From Lentzea guizhouensis (GTDB lineage: Bacteria > Actinomycetota > Actinomycetes > Mycobacteriales > Pseudonocardiaceae): a DNA stretch of 64,000 nucleotides. The notes beneath the pieces were generated by a model. The model worked only from the letters and a program-made list of their open reading frames with translations, searched no databases and was not told where the DNA came from. Location: the NCBI RefSeq assembly GCF_001701025.1, contig NZ_CP016793.1:4154001-4218000 (forward strand). The letters are read 5' to 3'. Each line of letters begins with the position of its first letter. Positions within the stretch are counted from its first letter, which is position 1. The translations under genes were made by a program, and so were the position numbers. Positions 1-8,299 of the stretch are shown one piece after another.

Positions 1-176
1 GCCTTGCGCGCATAGGCCTCCGGTGAGGTCCGGATGCGCCGCCACTTGCCGTACATGCCCATCAGGACGTCCTGCAGCATGTCCTCGGCCGCCTGCCGGT
101 CGCCGCCGCACAGCAGGTACGCGGTGCGCAGCAAGGCCTGCGAACGCAGCGCCACGAACTCCTCGAACTCCTGCAT
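1..176 (-). CDS. SigE-family ECF RNA polymerase sigma factor, N-terminal part
   Basis: The gene runs off the left edge, so only the first 58 codons are visible. They start [20 protein letters not shown], followed by a short Gly-Asp segment and an [10 protein letters not shown] helix. This is sigma region 2 of the actinobacterial SigE-family ECF factors, which direct RNA polymerase to extracytoplasmic-stress promoters. The ATG is preceded by a GGAGGGGG ribosome site 3 bases upstream. The gene is divergent from atpC with a 105-bp gap. Region 4 and any anti-sigma gene lie outside the window, so its regulon cannot be judged. Confidence 0.85.
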   Translation of the reverse strand, partial: MQEFEEFVALRSQALLRTAYLLCGGDRQAAEDMLQDVLMGMYGKWRRIRTSPEAYARK

Positions 177-281
177 GTCCCCCTCCGGCGGTTGTCGAAG
201 GTACTGACACCGGGCGGGGCGGCAAGGTTGTCAGGCGACCGTTTAGACTCAGCTCGACTCCAGACGACGAGGGAGATGCGC

Positions 282-647
282 GTGGCCGAGATGACCGTTG
301 AACTGGTCGCCGTTGAACGCCGCCTGTGGTCCGGCAAGGCCACTTCCGTTTCGGCGCAGACGACCGAGGGCGAGATCGGCATCCTGCCCGGTCACGAGCC
401 CGTTCTCGGTCAGCTGGTCGAGGGCGGTGTGGTGCGAATCCGCACGACGGACGGTGCACTGGTGACCGCCGCAGTACATGGGGGCTTCCTGTCCGTGACC
501 GGTGACGGCGTGTCGATTCTCGCCGAGGACGCCGAGCTCGCGGGCGAGATCGACGTGAACGCGGCGCGTTCGGCGCTGCAGGACGCGGACGACGCAGAGC
601 GCGCACGTGCGGCAGCGCGCGTGCGGGCCGTGGAACAGTCGGCCTGA
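282..647 (+). CDS. atpC: F0F1 ATP synthase subunit epsilon
   Basis: A 121-residue epsilon subunit of ATP synthase. This central-stalk protein couples the rotor to F1 and restrains ATP hydrolysis. The sequence opens [15 protein letters not shown], typical of actinobacterial AtpC. It has the beta-sandwich signature [19 protein letters not shown] and a short C-terminal helix rich in Arg and Ala. GTG at 282 is chosen over ATG at 276 because GAGGGA (269-274) is 7 bases upstream. The gene normally follows atpD directly, but here a divergent sigma factor gene sits upstream. DUF2550 follows 22 bp downstream and is probably co-transcribed. Confidence 0.95.
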   Translation: MAEMTVELVAVERRLWSGKATSVSAQTTEGEIGILPGHEPVLGQLVEGGVVRIRTTDGALVTAAVHGGFLSVTGDGVSILAEDAELAGEIDVNAARSALQDADDAERARAAARVRAVEQSA

Positions 648-669
648 GACCGGGCACGAGGCCGCAGCC

Positions 670-1101
670 GTGGGGATCACCGAGATTGCCGGACTGATCC
701 TTCTTGGGGTGGCAGTCGTCATGGCCTTGTTCGCCTGGCGGCGGATCAGGCTGCTGCGCGAGGGCGGCGTGCACGTCGCCCTGCGCAGCCGGTTCGACGA
801 CCGCGGCCGGGGCTGGCACCTGGGCGTGGGGCACTACCGGGGCGACTCGTTCGCCTGGTTCCGGGTGCTCTCGCTGGGGTCCGGTCCCGACGAGATGATC
901 TCCAGAGACGGCCTCGAGATCGATGCGCGCCGGGAGCCCACGGGGCCCGAGGCGTACGCGATGCCGGTGGGGGCGACGGTGCTGCGGTGCCGGTCCGCGT
1001 CGGGCGAGGTCGAGATCGCGATGGGCCCGGATGCGCTGACCGGATTCTTGTCCTGGTTGGAGTCAGCGCCTCCGGGCCGGTCCATTCCCTGGGCCTCGTA
1101 G
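670..1101 (+). CDS. DUF2550 family membrane-anchored protein
   Basis: A 143-residue protein with one N-terminal transmembrane helix (residues 6-23, IAGLILLGVAVVMALFAW), an RRIRLLREGG junction, and a compact soluble domain with WHLGVGHYRGD and a C-terminal WLESAP stretch. This is the DUF2550 family, found just after atpC in many actinobacteria (compare Rv1312). Its function is unknown. Position suggests a link to the ATP synthase or the envelope, but nothing in the sequence shows this. GTG at 670 has only a weak purine-rich ribosome site. A strong hairpin follows the stop. Confidence 0.85.
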   Translation: MGITEIAGLILLGVAVVMALFAWRRIRLLREGGVHVALRSRFDDRGRGWHLGVGHYRGDSFAWFRVLSLGSGPDEMISRDGLEIDARREPTGPEAYAMPVGATVLRCRSASGEVEIAMGPDALTGFLSWLESAPPGRSIPWAS

Positions 1102-1103
1102 AC

Positions 1104-1149
1104 ACGACGAAGAGGGCGCCTTCCGCTACAGGGAGGCGCCCTTCGTCGT
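1104..1149. terminator. Bidirectional hairpin terminator between DUF2550 gene and adenosyltransferase gene
   Basis: ACGACGAAGAGGGCGCCTT pairs almost perfectly with GAGGCGCCCTTCGTCGT across a 10-base loop, with a one-base bulge. It lies between two convergent stop codons (1101 and 1153), so it can serve both strands. There is no U tract, as is usual for actinobacterial terminators. Confidence 0.8.
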
Positions 1150-1152
1150 TCG

Positions 1153-1725
1153 TCAGGCGTTGCCGCCCGGCTGCCACAGCACGTCACCGTCCGGGTTCGC
1201 CACCCGAGCCAGGATGAACAGCAGGTCCGACAGCCGGTTCAGGTACTTCGCCGTCAGCACGTTCGTGTGCTCCGCGTCGTCCTCGATGAGCGCCCACGCC
1301 CGCCGTTCCGCGCGCCGGGCGATCGTGCGGGCCTGGTGCAGCAGGGCCGCGCCGGGGGTGCCGCCGTTGAGGATGAACGAGTCGAGCTTGCCGAGGCGTT
1401 CGTTGAACGTGTCGCAGTAGCCCTCCAGGCGGTCCACGTACGCCTGGGTGATGCGCAGCGGCGGGTACTTCGGGTCCGGGACGATCGGCGTGCAGAGGTC
1501 CGCTCCGACGTCGAAGAGGTCGTTCTGCACCTTGCGGACCACGTCGTGCACGTCTTCGGCCAGCGAACCCAGTGCCAGGGCCACGCCCAGGGCCGCGTTG
1601 GTCTCGTCCACGTCCGCGTAGGCCTCGATGCGCGGCGAGGTCTTGGGGACGCGGGAGAAGTCGCCGAGTCCGGTCGTGCCGTCGTCGCCGACCCGTGTGT
1701 AGATCTTGGTGAGATGTACCGCCAT
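1153..1725 (-). CDS. PduO-type cob(I)yrinic acid a,c-diamide adenosyltransferase
   Basis: A 190-residue corrinoid adenosyltransferase that makes adenosylcobalamin from cob(I)alamin and ATP. The PduO signature IYTRVGDDGTTGLGD (residues 8-22) binds ATP, and the helical bundle with RAERRAWAL and KYLNRLSDLLFILAR completes the trimer active site. This order (after the DUF2550 gene, before a divergent murA) matches Rv1314c in Mycobacterium. Its product is the cofactor of the mutase encoded at 3419. The ATG at 1725 fits the family start; an in-frame GTG at 1734 is also possible. Confidence 0.93.
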   Translation of the reverse strand: MAVHLTKIYTRVGDDGTTGLGDFSRVPKTSPRIEAYADVDETNAALGVALALGSLAEDVHDVVRKVQNDLFDVGADLCTPIVPDPKYPPLRITQAYVDRLEGYCDTFNERLGKLDSFILNGGTPGAALLHQARTIARRAERRAWALIEDDAEHTNVLTAKYLNRLSDLLFILARVANPDGDVLWQPGGNA

Positions 1726-1760
1726 GACCGGCACTCTATGGCCGTACGTAGGATTGCCGC

Positions 1761-3026
1761 GTGAGCGAGCATTTCCGGGTACACGGTGGCGCACGTCTGG
1801 TCGGCGAAGTTGATGTCGTCGGCGCCAAGAACAGCGTCCTGAAGCTGATGGCCGCTGCTTTGCTCGCCGAGGGCACGACAACCCTCACCAACTGCCCGGA
1901 CATCCTGGACGTGCCGCTGATGGCGGACGCGTTGCGCAGCCTGGGGTGCGAGGTCGAGCTCGAAGGTGACGTGGCGAGGATCACCACGCCGGCCGAGCTG
2001 AGCTACCACGCCGACTCCGAGGCGATGGGCAAGCTGCGGGCCAGCATCTGCGTGCTCGGGCCGCTCGTCGGGCGGTGCAAGCGCGCGGTCGTGGCGTTGC
2101 CGGGTGGCGACGCGATCGGCTCGCGGCCGCTGGACATGCACCAGAGCGGGCTGGAGAAGCTCGGTGCCAGGACGTGGATCGAGCACGGCTGCATCGTCGC
2201 CGAGGCCGAGGGGCTGCACGGCGCGCAGATCTGGCTCGACTTCCCCAGCATGGGCGCCACCGAGAACATCCTGATGGCGGCGGTGCTGGCGAACGGCACC
2301 ACGGTCATCGACAACGCGGCGCGCGAGCCGGAGATCGTCGACCTCTGCCTGATGCTCACGCAGATGGGCGCGCGGATCGAGGGCGCCGGCACGTCGACGC
2401 TCACCGTGCACGGCGTCACCGAGCTCACGCCGACCGAGCACCGCGTGATCGGCGACCGGATCGTCGGCGCCACGTGGGGGTTCGCTGCCGCCATGACGCG
2501 CGGCGACGTGCGGGTGCGCGGCGTGAACCCGCACCACCTGGACCTGGTGCTGGAGAAGCTGCGGATGGCGGGCGCCGAGGTGACCGTCTACGAGGGTGAG
2601 GACGAGGGCTTCCGGGTGGTCATGGAGGGGCGGCCGAAGGCGGTCGACTTCGTGACGCTGCCCTACCCCGGCTTCGCCACCGACAACCAGCCGTTCGCGA
2701 TCGCGCTGTCGGCGGTGTCCGAGGGCACGTCGATGATCACGGAGAACCTGTTCGAGGCGCGGTTCCGGTTCATCGACGAGATGATCCGCCTCGGCGCCGA
2801 CGCGCGCACGGACGGTCACCACGCGGTGATCCGCGGCGTCGAGAAGCTGTCCAGCGCGCCGGTGTGGGCCAGTGACATCCGCGCTGGTGCGGGCCTGGTG
2901 CTGGCCGGTCTGTGCGCCGACGGGGCGACCGAAGTCTATGAAATCTTCCACATCGAGCGCGGTTACCCTGGGTTCGTGGAAAACCTCCGCAAGCTCGGGG
3001 CCGACGTCGAGCGCGTGAGCGCCTGA
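1761..3026 (+). CDS. murA: UDP-N-acetylglucosamine 1-carboxyvinyltransferase
   Basis: MurA, 421 residues, catalyses the first committed step of peptidoglycan synthesis by transferring enolpyruvate from PEP to UDP-GlcNAc in the cytoplasm. The start [20 protein letters not shown] carries the conserved KN motif (residues 23-24). The active-site loop reads [15 protein letters not shown], with Asp117 in place of the usual Cys. The same Cys-to-Asp replacement in Mycobacterium MurA confers intrinsic fosfomycin resistance. The start is GTG at 1761. The stop lies one base from the stop of the convergent membrane-protein gene. Confidence 0.97.
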   Translation: MSEHFRVHGGARLVGEVDVVGAKNSVLKLMAAALLAEGTTTLTNCPDILDVPLMADALRSLGCEVELEGDVARITTPAELSYHADSEAMGKLRASICVLGPLVGRCKRAVVALPGGDAIGSRPLDMHQSGLEKLGARTWIEHGCIVAEAEGLHGAQIWLDFPSMGATENILMAAVLANGTTVIDNAAREPEIVDLCLMLTQMGARIEGAGTSTLTVHGVTELTPTEHRVIGDRIVGATWGFAAAMTRGDVRVRGVNPHHLDLVLEKLRMAGAEVTVYEGEDEGFRVVMEGRPKAVDFVTLPYPGFATDNQPFAIALSAVSEGTSMITENLFEARFRFIDEMIRLGADARTDGHHAVIRGVEKLSSAPVWASDIRAGAGLVLAGLCADGATEVYEIFHIERGYPGFVENLRKLGADVERVSA

Positions 3027-3027
3027 G

Positions 3028-3315
3028 TCAGGTCTTGAGCACGAGCCGCGCGTTCGCGACGTCCGCCGGGAACACCATCACCCGGTAAGGCGCGTTTCGT
3101 GAGCGCGTGGCTTTGACCCCGTTCGCCTTCAGCTTCCGCACGAGGACGTTCGCCGCCTCTTCCGTGGGCACGACCGCCACCTCGCTCAACAACCCGAAGT
3201 CCGTGCCGTCCAGATCCGGCACGGGCCGCTTGTCGTTGCCCACGAAGTACCGCAACAGCAATGCCAGCAGGCCGAGCACCGCGAACACGACGACCGTCTG
3301 GTAAATCAGCGTCAC
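3028..3315 (-). CDS. Small membrane protein of unknown function
   Basis: About 95 residues: an N-terminal transmembrane helix (VVVFAVLGLLALLLRYF), then a soluble part with two short conserved-looking stretches, TEEAANVLVRKLKANGVKATRS and YRVMVFPADVANARLVL. The soluble part resembles small alpha-beta modules that sense sequence-distant ligands, but I do not recognise the family. The GTG at 3315 overlaps an AGGAGG, which is too close to be its ribosome site, so the start is uncertain; CTG two codons later would have ideal spacing. It converges on murA with a one-base gap. Confidence 0.65.
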   Translation of the reverse strand: MTLIYQTVVVFAVLGLLALLLRYFVGNDKRPVPDLDGTDFGLLSEVAVVPTEEAANVLVRKLKANGVKATRSRNAPYRVMVFPADVANARLVLKT

Positions 3316-3373
3316 CTCCTCATCATGCTCTTTTTGGTCTCGATTCAGTGAGCAAGCGCACGCGCAGCCTCTG

Positions 3374-3387
3374 TTACTGGCCAGTAC
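3374..3387. promoter_or_regulatory. Candidate operator TTACTGGCCAGTAC upstream of ethylmalonyl-CoA mutase gene
   Basis: The inner 12 bases TACTGGCCAGTA form a perfect palindrome 32 bp before the mutase start. Related sequences occur at 16627, 27713, 30598 and 31803, all upstream of acyl-CoA or aldehyde metabolism genes. I infer binding by the TetR protein encoded at 30763. Confidence 0.6.
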
Positions 3388-3418
3388 GCTCCGGAGAACG
3401 ACGTTGTGGGAGGTTGCT

Positions 3419-5413
3419 GTGCCGTACCCAGCTGACCGTGAACGCGACCGCCCCTGGGTGATGCGCACGTATGCGGGTCACTCGTCGGCCGCCGCTTCCA
3501 ACGCGCTCTACCGGCGGAACCTCGCCAAGGGCCAGACCGGCTTGTCGGTCGCGTTCGACCTGCCGACGCAGACCGGCTACGACCCCGACGACGAGCTCGC
3601 CAAGGGCGAGGTCGGCAAGGTCGGCGTGCCGATCAGCCACATCGGCGACATGCGGCAGCTGTTCGACCAGATCCCGCTCGGCGACGCCAACACGTCGATG
3701 ACGATCAACGCGACGGCCATGTGGCTGCTCGCGCTCTACGTCACCGTGGCCGAGGAGCAGGGCGCGGACCCGGCGGCGCTCGCCGGCACCACGCAGAACG
3801 ACATCATCAAGGAGTACCTGTCCCGCGGCACCTACGTGTTCCCGCCGGGGCCGTCGCTGCGGCTGATCACCGACATGGTCGCGTGGACCGTGTCGAACGT
3901 GCCGAAGTGGAACCCGATCAACATCTGCAGCTACCACCTCCAGGAGGTCGGCGCGACGCCGGCGCAGGAGGTCGCGTACGCGATGTGCACGGCGATCGCG
4001 GTGCTCGACTCCGTGCGCGACTCCGGTCAGGTGCCGCAGGAGAAGTTCGGTGACGTCGTCGCCCGCATCTCCTTCTTCGTGAACGCCGGTGTGCGGTTCA
4101 TCGAGGAGATGTGCAAGATGCGCGCGTTCGCCCAGCTGTGGGACGAGATCACGCTGGAGCGCTACGGCGTCCAGGACCCGAAGCACCGCCGGTTCCGCTA
4201 CGGCGTGCAGGTCAACTCGCTCGGGCTCACCGAGGCCCAGCCGGAGAACAACGTCCAGCGCATCGTGCTGGAGATGCTCGCGGTGTCGTTGTCCCGCAAC
4301 GCCCGCGCCCGCGCGATCCAGCTGCCGGCGTGGAACGAGGCGCTCGGCCTGCCGCGGCCGTGGGACCAGCAGTGGGCGCTGCGGATGCAGCAGGTGCTCG
4401 CCTACGAGACGGACCTGCTGGAGTACGAGGACGTCTTCGACGGCTCGCCGGTCGTCGAGGCCAAGGTGAACGAGATCCTCGCCGGTGCGCGCGAGGAGAT
4501 CGACCGGGTGCAGGCGATGGGCGGTGCGGTCGCGGCCGTCGAGTCCGGCTACATGAAGTCGAACCTGGTGTCCTCGCTGGCTGATCGCCGCCGCCGGGTC
4601 GAGGCGGGCGAGGACGTCATCGTCGGTGTCAACAGGTTCGACACGACCGAGCCGTCGCCGTTGCAGGCCGAGGGCGCGAAGGCGATCGAGACCATTGACC
4701 CGATCGTCGAGCTGCACGCGGTCGAGGCGATCGGGCAGTGGCGCGCGAACCGGGACAACGCGGCGGTGGAGACGGCGCTGGACGCTCTGCGCGAGGCCGC
4801 GAAGACCGACCAGAACCTCGTGGAGGTGACGCTGGCGTGTGCGCGCGCCGGCGTGACGACCGGCGAGTGGTCGCAGGCGTTGCGGGAGACCTTCGGCGAG
4901 TACCGGGCGCCCACGGGCGTCTCCGGTGCGTCGGCGTCCGGCGAGGCGGGCTCGGAGATCGCGCGGGTGCGCGACCGGGTGCGCTCGACCGGTGAGGAGA
5001 TCGGCGAACGGCTGCGGATGCTGGTCGGCAAGCCGGGCCTCGACGGGCACTCCAACGGCGCCGAGCAGGTCGCCGTGCGGGCCCGCGACGTCGGCTTCGA
5101 GGTCGTCTACCAGGGCATTCGCCTCACGCCGGCGCAGATCGTGGCGGCAGCGGTGCAGGAGGACGTGCACGTGGTCGGCCTGTCGATCCTGTCCGGGTCG
5201 CACCTGGAGGTCGTGCCGGCGGTGGTCGACGGGCTGCGCGCGGCCGGTGCCGGGGACATCCCGGTGATCGTCGGCGGCATCATCCCGCCGGACGACGCGG
5301 CCGAGCTGCGCGAGCGTGGTGTGGCACGGGTGTTCACGCCGAAGGACTACGAGCTGACCGAGATCATGGACGAGATCGTCACCGTGATCCGCGAGGTGCG
5401 TTCGCCGGCCTGA
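3419..5413 (+). CDS. ecm: Adenosylcobalamin-dependent ethylmalonyl-CoA mutase (protein MeaA)
   Basis: A 664-residue single-chain mutase with an N-terminal TIM-barrel substrate domain and a C-terminal B12-binding domain. The start PYPADRERDRPWVMRTYAGH and the long RYGVQVNSLGLTEAQPENN stretch are typical of the MeaA/Ecm group rather than of methylmalonyl-CoA mutase. The B12 domain has D542-x-H544-x-x-G547, then GLSILSGSH and GGIIPPDD. The enzyme converts ethylmalonyl-CoA to methylsuccinyl-CoA in the ethylmalonyl-CoA pathway. GTG at 3419 has GGGAGG 5-6 bases upstream. A palindromic operator candidate lies 32 bp before the start. Assignment over isobutyryl-CoA mutase rests on N-terminal similarity and the ccr gene at 29239. 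Confidence 0.93.
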   Translation: MPYPADRERDRPWVMRTYAGHSSAAASNALYRRNLAKGQTGLSVAFDLPTQTGYDPDDELAKGEVGKVGVPISHIGDMRQLFDQIPLGDANTSMTINATAMWLLALYVTVAEEQGADPAALAGTTQNDIIKEYLSRGTYVFPPGPSLRLITDMVAWTVSNVPKWNPINICSYHLQEVGATPAQEVAYAMCTAIAVLDSVRDSGQVPQEKFGDVVARISFFVNAGVRFIEEMCKMRAFAQLWDEITLERYGVQDPKHRRFRYGVQVNSLGLTEAQPENNVQRIVLEMLAVSLSRNARARAIQLPAWNEALGLPRPWDQQWALRMQQVLAYETDLLEYEDVFDGSPVVEAKVNEILAGAREEIDRVQAMGGAVAAVESGYMKSNLVSSLADRRRRVEAGEDVIVGVNRFDTTEPSPLQAEGAKAIETIDPIVELHAVEAIGQWRANRDNAAVETALDALREAAKTDQNLVEVTLACARAGVTTGEWSQALRETFGEYRAPTGVSGASASGEAGSEIARVRDRVRSTGEEIGERLRMLVGKPGLDGHSNGAEQVAVRARDVGFEVVYQGIRLTPAQIVAAAVQEDVHVVGLSILSGSHLEVVPAVVDGLRAAGAGDIPVIVGGIIPPDDAAELRERGVARVFTPKDYELTEIMDEIVTVIREVRSPA

Positions 5414-5430
5414 GCCTCTACGTTCGCGGC

Positions 5431-6189
5431 ATGGTCGACGTTGCGCGCGAGGGTTCCGTAGTCCGGATCACGATGAACCGTGCGGCGAAGCGCAACGCGC
5501 TGTCCGCCGAGCACCTGACCGAGCTGCTGGAGGCGTTCCGGGAGGCCGGCGCGTCCGACGCGGCGGGCATCGTGCTCGGTGCCGAGGGGCCGGTGTTCAG
5601 CGCCGGCCACGACTTCGCGGACGTGCACGCACGGGACGAAGAAGGTGTGCGGCTGCTGCTGGAGCTGTGCACGGTGCTGATGAAGACGATCCAGTCCGTG
5701 CCGCAGGTGGTGATCGCACGCGTGCAAGGCCTGGCCACGGCTGCCGGGTGCCAGCTGGTCGCGTCCTGCGACCTCGCGGTCGCGGCGGACACGGCCGGTT
5801 TCTCGTTGCCCGGCGGCAAAGCCGGGTGGTTCTGCCACACGCCGGCGGTGCCGGTGGCGCGGTCGATCGGGCGCAAGCGGTTGATGGAGCTGGTGCTCAC
5901 CGGTGACGTGATCGACGCGGCCACCGCCGTGGAGTGGGGCTTGGTCAACCGCGCAGTGCCGGCCGACGCGCTGGACACCGAGGTGGACGACTTGCTGGCG
6001 CGGGCGACGCGCGGCTCCAGGACGTCGAAGGCACTCGGGAAGCGGACGATCTACGCGCAGCTGGACCGGCCGGAGCCCGACGCGTACGAGATCGCGCTCG
6101 CGGTCATGGCCGAGACCTCGCAGTCCCCGTCAGCCAAAGAGGGACGGGCGTCGTTCCTGGAGAAGCGGCAGCCCGTGTGGCCCGACTAG
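5431..6189 (+). CDS. Enoyl-CoA hydratase/isomerase family protein
   Basis: A 252-residue crotonase-fold protein. Oxyanion-hole regions are seen at AAKRNALS and FSAGHDF, with the hydratase core QGLATAAGCQLVASCDLAVAADTAGFSLP. It lies 17 bp after the mutase gene on the same strand, so the two are probably co-transcribed. It may supply a crotonyl-CoA or mesaconyl-CoA-related hydration step, but the active-site glutamates of classic hydratases are not clear (the segment reads KAGWFCHTPAVP, like ECHDC3-type proteins). The exact reaction is open. Its 3' end overlaps the convergent XRE gene by 86 bases. Confidence 0.85.
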   Translation: MVDVAREGSVVRITMNRAAKRNALSAEHLTELLEAFREAGASDAAGIVLGAEGPVFSAGHDFADVHARDEEGVRLLLELCTVLMKTIQSVPQVVIARVQGLATAAGCQLVASCDLAVAADTAGFSLPGGKAGWFCHTPAVPVARSIGRKRLMELVLTGDVIDAATAVEWGLVNRAVPADALDTEVDDLLARATRGSRTSKALGKRTIYAQLDRPEPDAYEIALAVMAETSQSPSAKEGRASFLEKRQPVWPD

Positions 6190-6958
6190 TCGCGAGCAGC
6201 TTCAGCGCGTCCGCGTCCGGGCCCGGTTCGGCCTGGTAGACCACCAGGAACTGGCCGGGCGCCTCGCGGACGTCGAACGAGTGGTAGGTCAGCTTGAGCC
6301 GGCCGACGGCGGGGTGCACGAACTCCTTGGCGTCCTGGGTCTTCCCGCGCACCTCGTGGTGTTCCCAGAGCTCCTCGAACACCGGGTGCCGGCTGAGCTC
6401 CGCGACCATCTGCCGCAGCCGCGCGGACTTCGGGTCGGCGGTCTGCCGCAGGTGCGCGACGGTGCTCTGGGCGACCCAGTTCCAGCGCGGGTAGAAGCTC
6501 GCGGCGGCCGGGTCGAGGAACGTCATCCTGGCCGCGTTGTCGGCGGGCGTGAACGGCTCGTACAGGGCGTCGGCCAGTGCGTTCGAGGCGAGCATGTCGA
6601 GGTAGGAGTTCATCACGAACGCCGGCATGTCGTGCATGCCGCTGATGAGCTGCCGCAGCTCGGCGCTCACCTGGTCGGTCGTGTGGCCCTCGTCCGCGAC
6701 GACGCCGGCCAGGCGGTGCAGGTGCGCGCGGGCGTCGGTGTCCAGTCGCAGCGCGCGGCTCAGCGCGTCGAGGACCTGGGCGGACGGGTTGGTCTCGCGG
6801 CCCTGCTCCAGGCGGGCGTAGTAGTCGGCGCTGACGCCGGCCAGCACGGCCACCTCCTCCCTGCGCAGGCCCTTGACCTTGCGCTGGGTGTGCGAGGGCA
6901 GGCCCGCGTCCTCCGGGTTGACGCGGGCGCGGTGGGCTTTCAGGAACTCGCCGAGCAC
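6104..6958 (-). CDS. XRE-type transcriptional regulator with MmyB-like ligand domain
   Basis: A 284-residue regulator. An N-terminal helix-turn-helix (about residues 25-75; GLRREEVAVLAGVSADYYARLEQG as the core) is followed by a C-terminal MmyB-like domain with DMPAFVMNSYLDMLASN and the conserved YPRWNWVAQSTVAHLR. Proteins of this type commonly control a divergent short-chain dehydrogenase, and one lies at 7061. The start is GTG at 6958; no strong ribosome site is visible. The last 86 bases overlap the hydratase gene on the other strand. A 21-bp near-palindrome at 6992-7012 is the probable operator. Confidence 0.9.
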   Translation of the reverse strand: MLGEFLKAHRARVNPEDAGLPSHTQRKVKGLRREEVAVLAGVSADYYARLEQGRETNPSAQVLDALSRALRLDTDARAHLHRLAGVVADEGHTTDQVSAELRQLISGMHDMPAFVMNSYLDMLASNALADALYEPFTPADNAARMTFLDPAAASFYPRWNWVAQSTVAHLRQTADPKSARLRQMVAELSRHPVFEELWEHHEVRGKTQDAKEFVHPAVGRLKLTYHSFDVREAPGQFLVVYQAEPGPDADALKLLATSRATRAAASPGTTPVPLWLTGTARSRP

Positions 6959-6991
6959 GTGTTCGAGGTTAGTTCGGGTTCCGCGAAGCTG

Positions 6992-7012
6992 CCTGGGTGT
7001 GGCACACCTAGG
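6992..7012. promoter_or_regulatory. Palindromic operator in the divergent XRE/SDR promoter region
   Basis: GGTGTGGCACACC (6996-7008) is a perfect 13-base palindrome. It extends with CCT and AGG at the outer ends after a single mismatch. It sits in the 102-bp region between the regulator and the dehydrogenase genes. This fits a self-regulating XRE repressor, by inference. Confidence 0.5.
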
Positions 7013-7060
7013 GAGAAGGTGTCCTGGTTGACCTGCGGTTTCCCCCCGATCGTTGTCGCC

Positions 7061-7759
7061 ATGAGCAAAGTTGTGGTGATCAGTGGAGCGTCCAGCGGCA
7101 TCGGCGAGGCCACGGCCCGCGTCCTGGCCAAGGCGGGGCACCAGGTGTTCCTGGGCGCCCGGCGGGTGGACCGGCTGGCGGCGCTGGCCGAGGAGACCGG
7201 TGGCGGGTACCAGGAGCTGGACGTGACCTCGCGCGCGTCGTTCCAGTCCTTTGTGGACGCGGCGGTCGAGAGGTACGGGCGGGTCGACGTGCTGGTGAAC
7301 AACGCGGGCGTGATGCCGTTGTCGCTCATGGACTCGCTGAAGGTCGACGAGTGGGACCGGATGGTCGACGTCAACATCAAGGGCGTGCTGAACGGGATCG
7401 CGGCCGTGCTGCCGCGGTTCACCGGCGGCGGCCACGTCGTGAACGTGGCCTCGATCGGCGCGCACATGGTCATGCCCACCGCCGCCGTGTACTGCGCGAC
7501 CAAGTACGCGGTGTGGGCGCTGTCCGAGGGCCTGCGGCAGGAGCGCGACGACCTGCGGGTCACCGTGATCTCGCCCGGTGTCACGGAGTCCGAGCTGGCG
7601 GACACCATCACCGAGCAGCACGCGGCGGACCTGATGCGGGACTTCCGCGCGGGTGCGCTGCCCGCGTCGGCGATCGGGGAGGCCATCGCCTACGCCGTCT
7701 CGCAGCCCGCGGAGGTCGACGTGAACGAGATCGTGGTGCGGCCGGTGACCCAGCGGTAG
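7061..7759 (+). CDS. Short-chain dehydrogenase/reductase
   Basis: A 232-residue classical SDR oxidoreductase. The cofactor motif SGASSGIG (8-15), the NNAG motif (80-83) and the catalytic Ser131, Tyr144 and Lys148 (YCATK) are all present. Arg34-Arg35 after the second strand suggests NADP(H) preference. The PGVTESEL stretch near the C terminus is typical of the YdfG/NADP-dependent group. The substrate is unknown. It is divergent from the XRE regulator at 6958, which probably controls it, and convergent with a TetR gene 3 bp away. Confidence 0.93.
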   Translation: MSKVVVISGASSGIGEATARVLAKAGHQVFLGARRVDRLAALAEETGGGYQELDVTSRASFQSFVDAAVERYGRVDVLVNNAGVMPLSLMDSLKVDEWDRMVDVNIKGVLNGIAAVLPRFTGGGHVVNVASIGAHMVMPTAAVYCATKYAVWALSEGLRQERDDLRVTVISPGVTESELADTITEQHAADLMRDFRAGALPASAIGEAIAYAVSQPAEVDVNEIVVRPVTQR

Positions 7760-7762
7760 GGC

Positions 7763-8299
7763 TCAGCGGGCGCTGAGGACCCGCGCCCACGGTTCGTCGA
7801 GGTCGGCCAGGCCCAGCACGGCGACGACGTTGTCGAGCATCCCGGCACCGAACCAGTGCCGCACGGCGTCGTCGTCGCCCAGCAGTTCCCGCACGGTGCC
7901 GACCTGCTTGGCGTAGCACCGGCGGACGGCCTCGCCCACCAGCGGCTCCTCGGCGGCGCAGTTCGCGTGCATGAGGAACCGCAGGACCGTCCGGTCCGCC
8001 ACGAGCGCGGCGTAGGCGTTCCTGGCCGCCGCCAACGCCGTCTCGTCACCTTCCGGCGCGTGCGCGACCAGCGTCTCGGTCATCACGGCGGACACCTGGT
8101 CGACCGCCGCCGCGAACAGGGCCTGCTTGTTCGGGTACAGGCGGTAGAGGTACGGCTGGGAGATGCCGACCCGGTCGGCGATCTCGTGCGTCGTGGTGCC
8201 GTAGAAACCCTTGTGCGCGAAGCAGTCGATCGCGGCGGCCAGGACGGCCCGGCGGCGTTCGTCGCTCTTCGTGCTGGTGCCGGCGGCGGGCATGGGCAT
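7763..8299 (-). CDS. TetR-family transcriptional regulator
   Basis: A 178-residue repressor. The N-terminal helix-turn-helix (about 15-60) reads AAIDCFAHKGFYGTTTHEIADRVGISQPYLYRLYPNKQALF. The C-terminal ligand domain has no recognised substrate. Its start codon overlaps the stop of the upstream SnoaL-like gene (TGATG), so the two are translated together and probably share the promoter with the palindrome at 8756-8792. This arrangement suggests autoregulation and control of the small-molecule enzyme set next to it. Confidence 0.92.
   Translation of the reverse strand: MPMPAAGTSTKSDERRRAVLAAAIDCFAHKGFYGTTTHEIADRVGISQPYLYRLYPNKQALFAAAVDQVSAVMTETLVAHAPEGDETALAAARNAYAALVADRTVLRFLMHANCAAEEPLVGEAVRRCYAKQVGTVRELLGDDDAVRHWFGAGMLDNVVAVLGLADLDEPWARVLSAR

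Noticed and set aside
3316-3418. Possible cobalamin riboswitch before the B12-dependent mutase
   Set aside because: Only about 100 bp are available between the genes, no B12-box-like sequence is seen, and a palindromic operator explains the region better.
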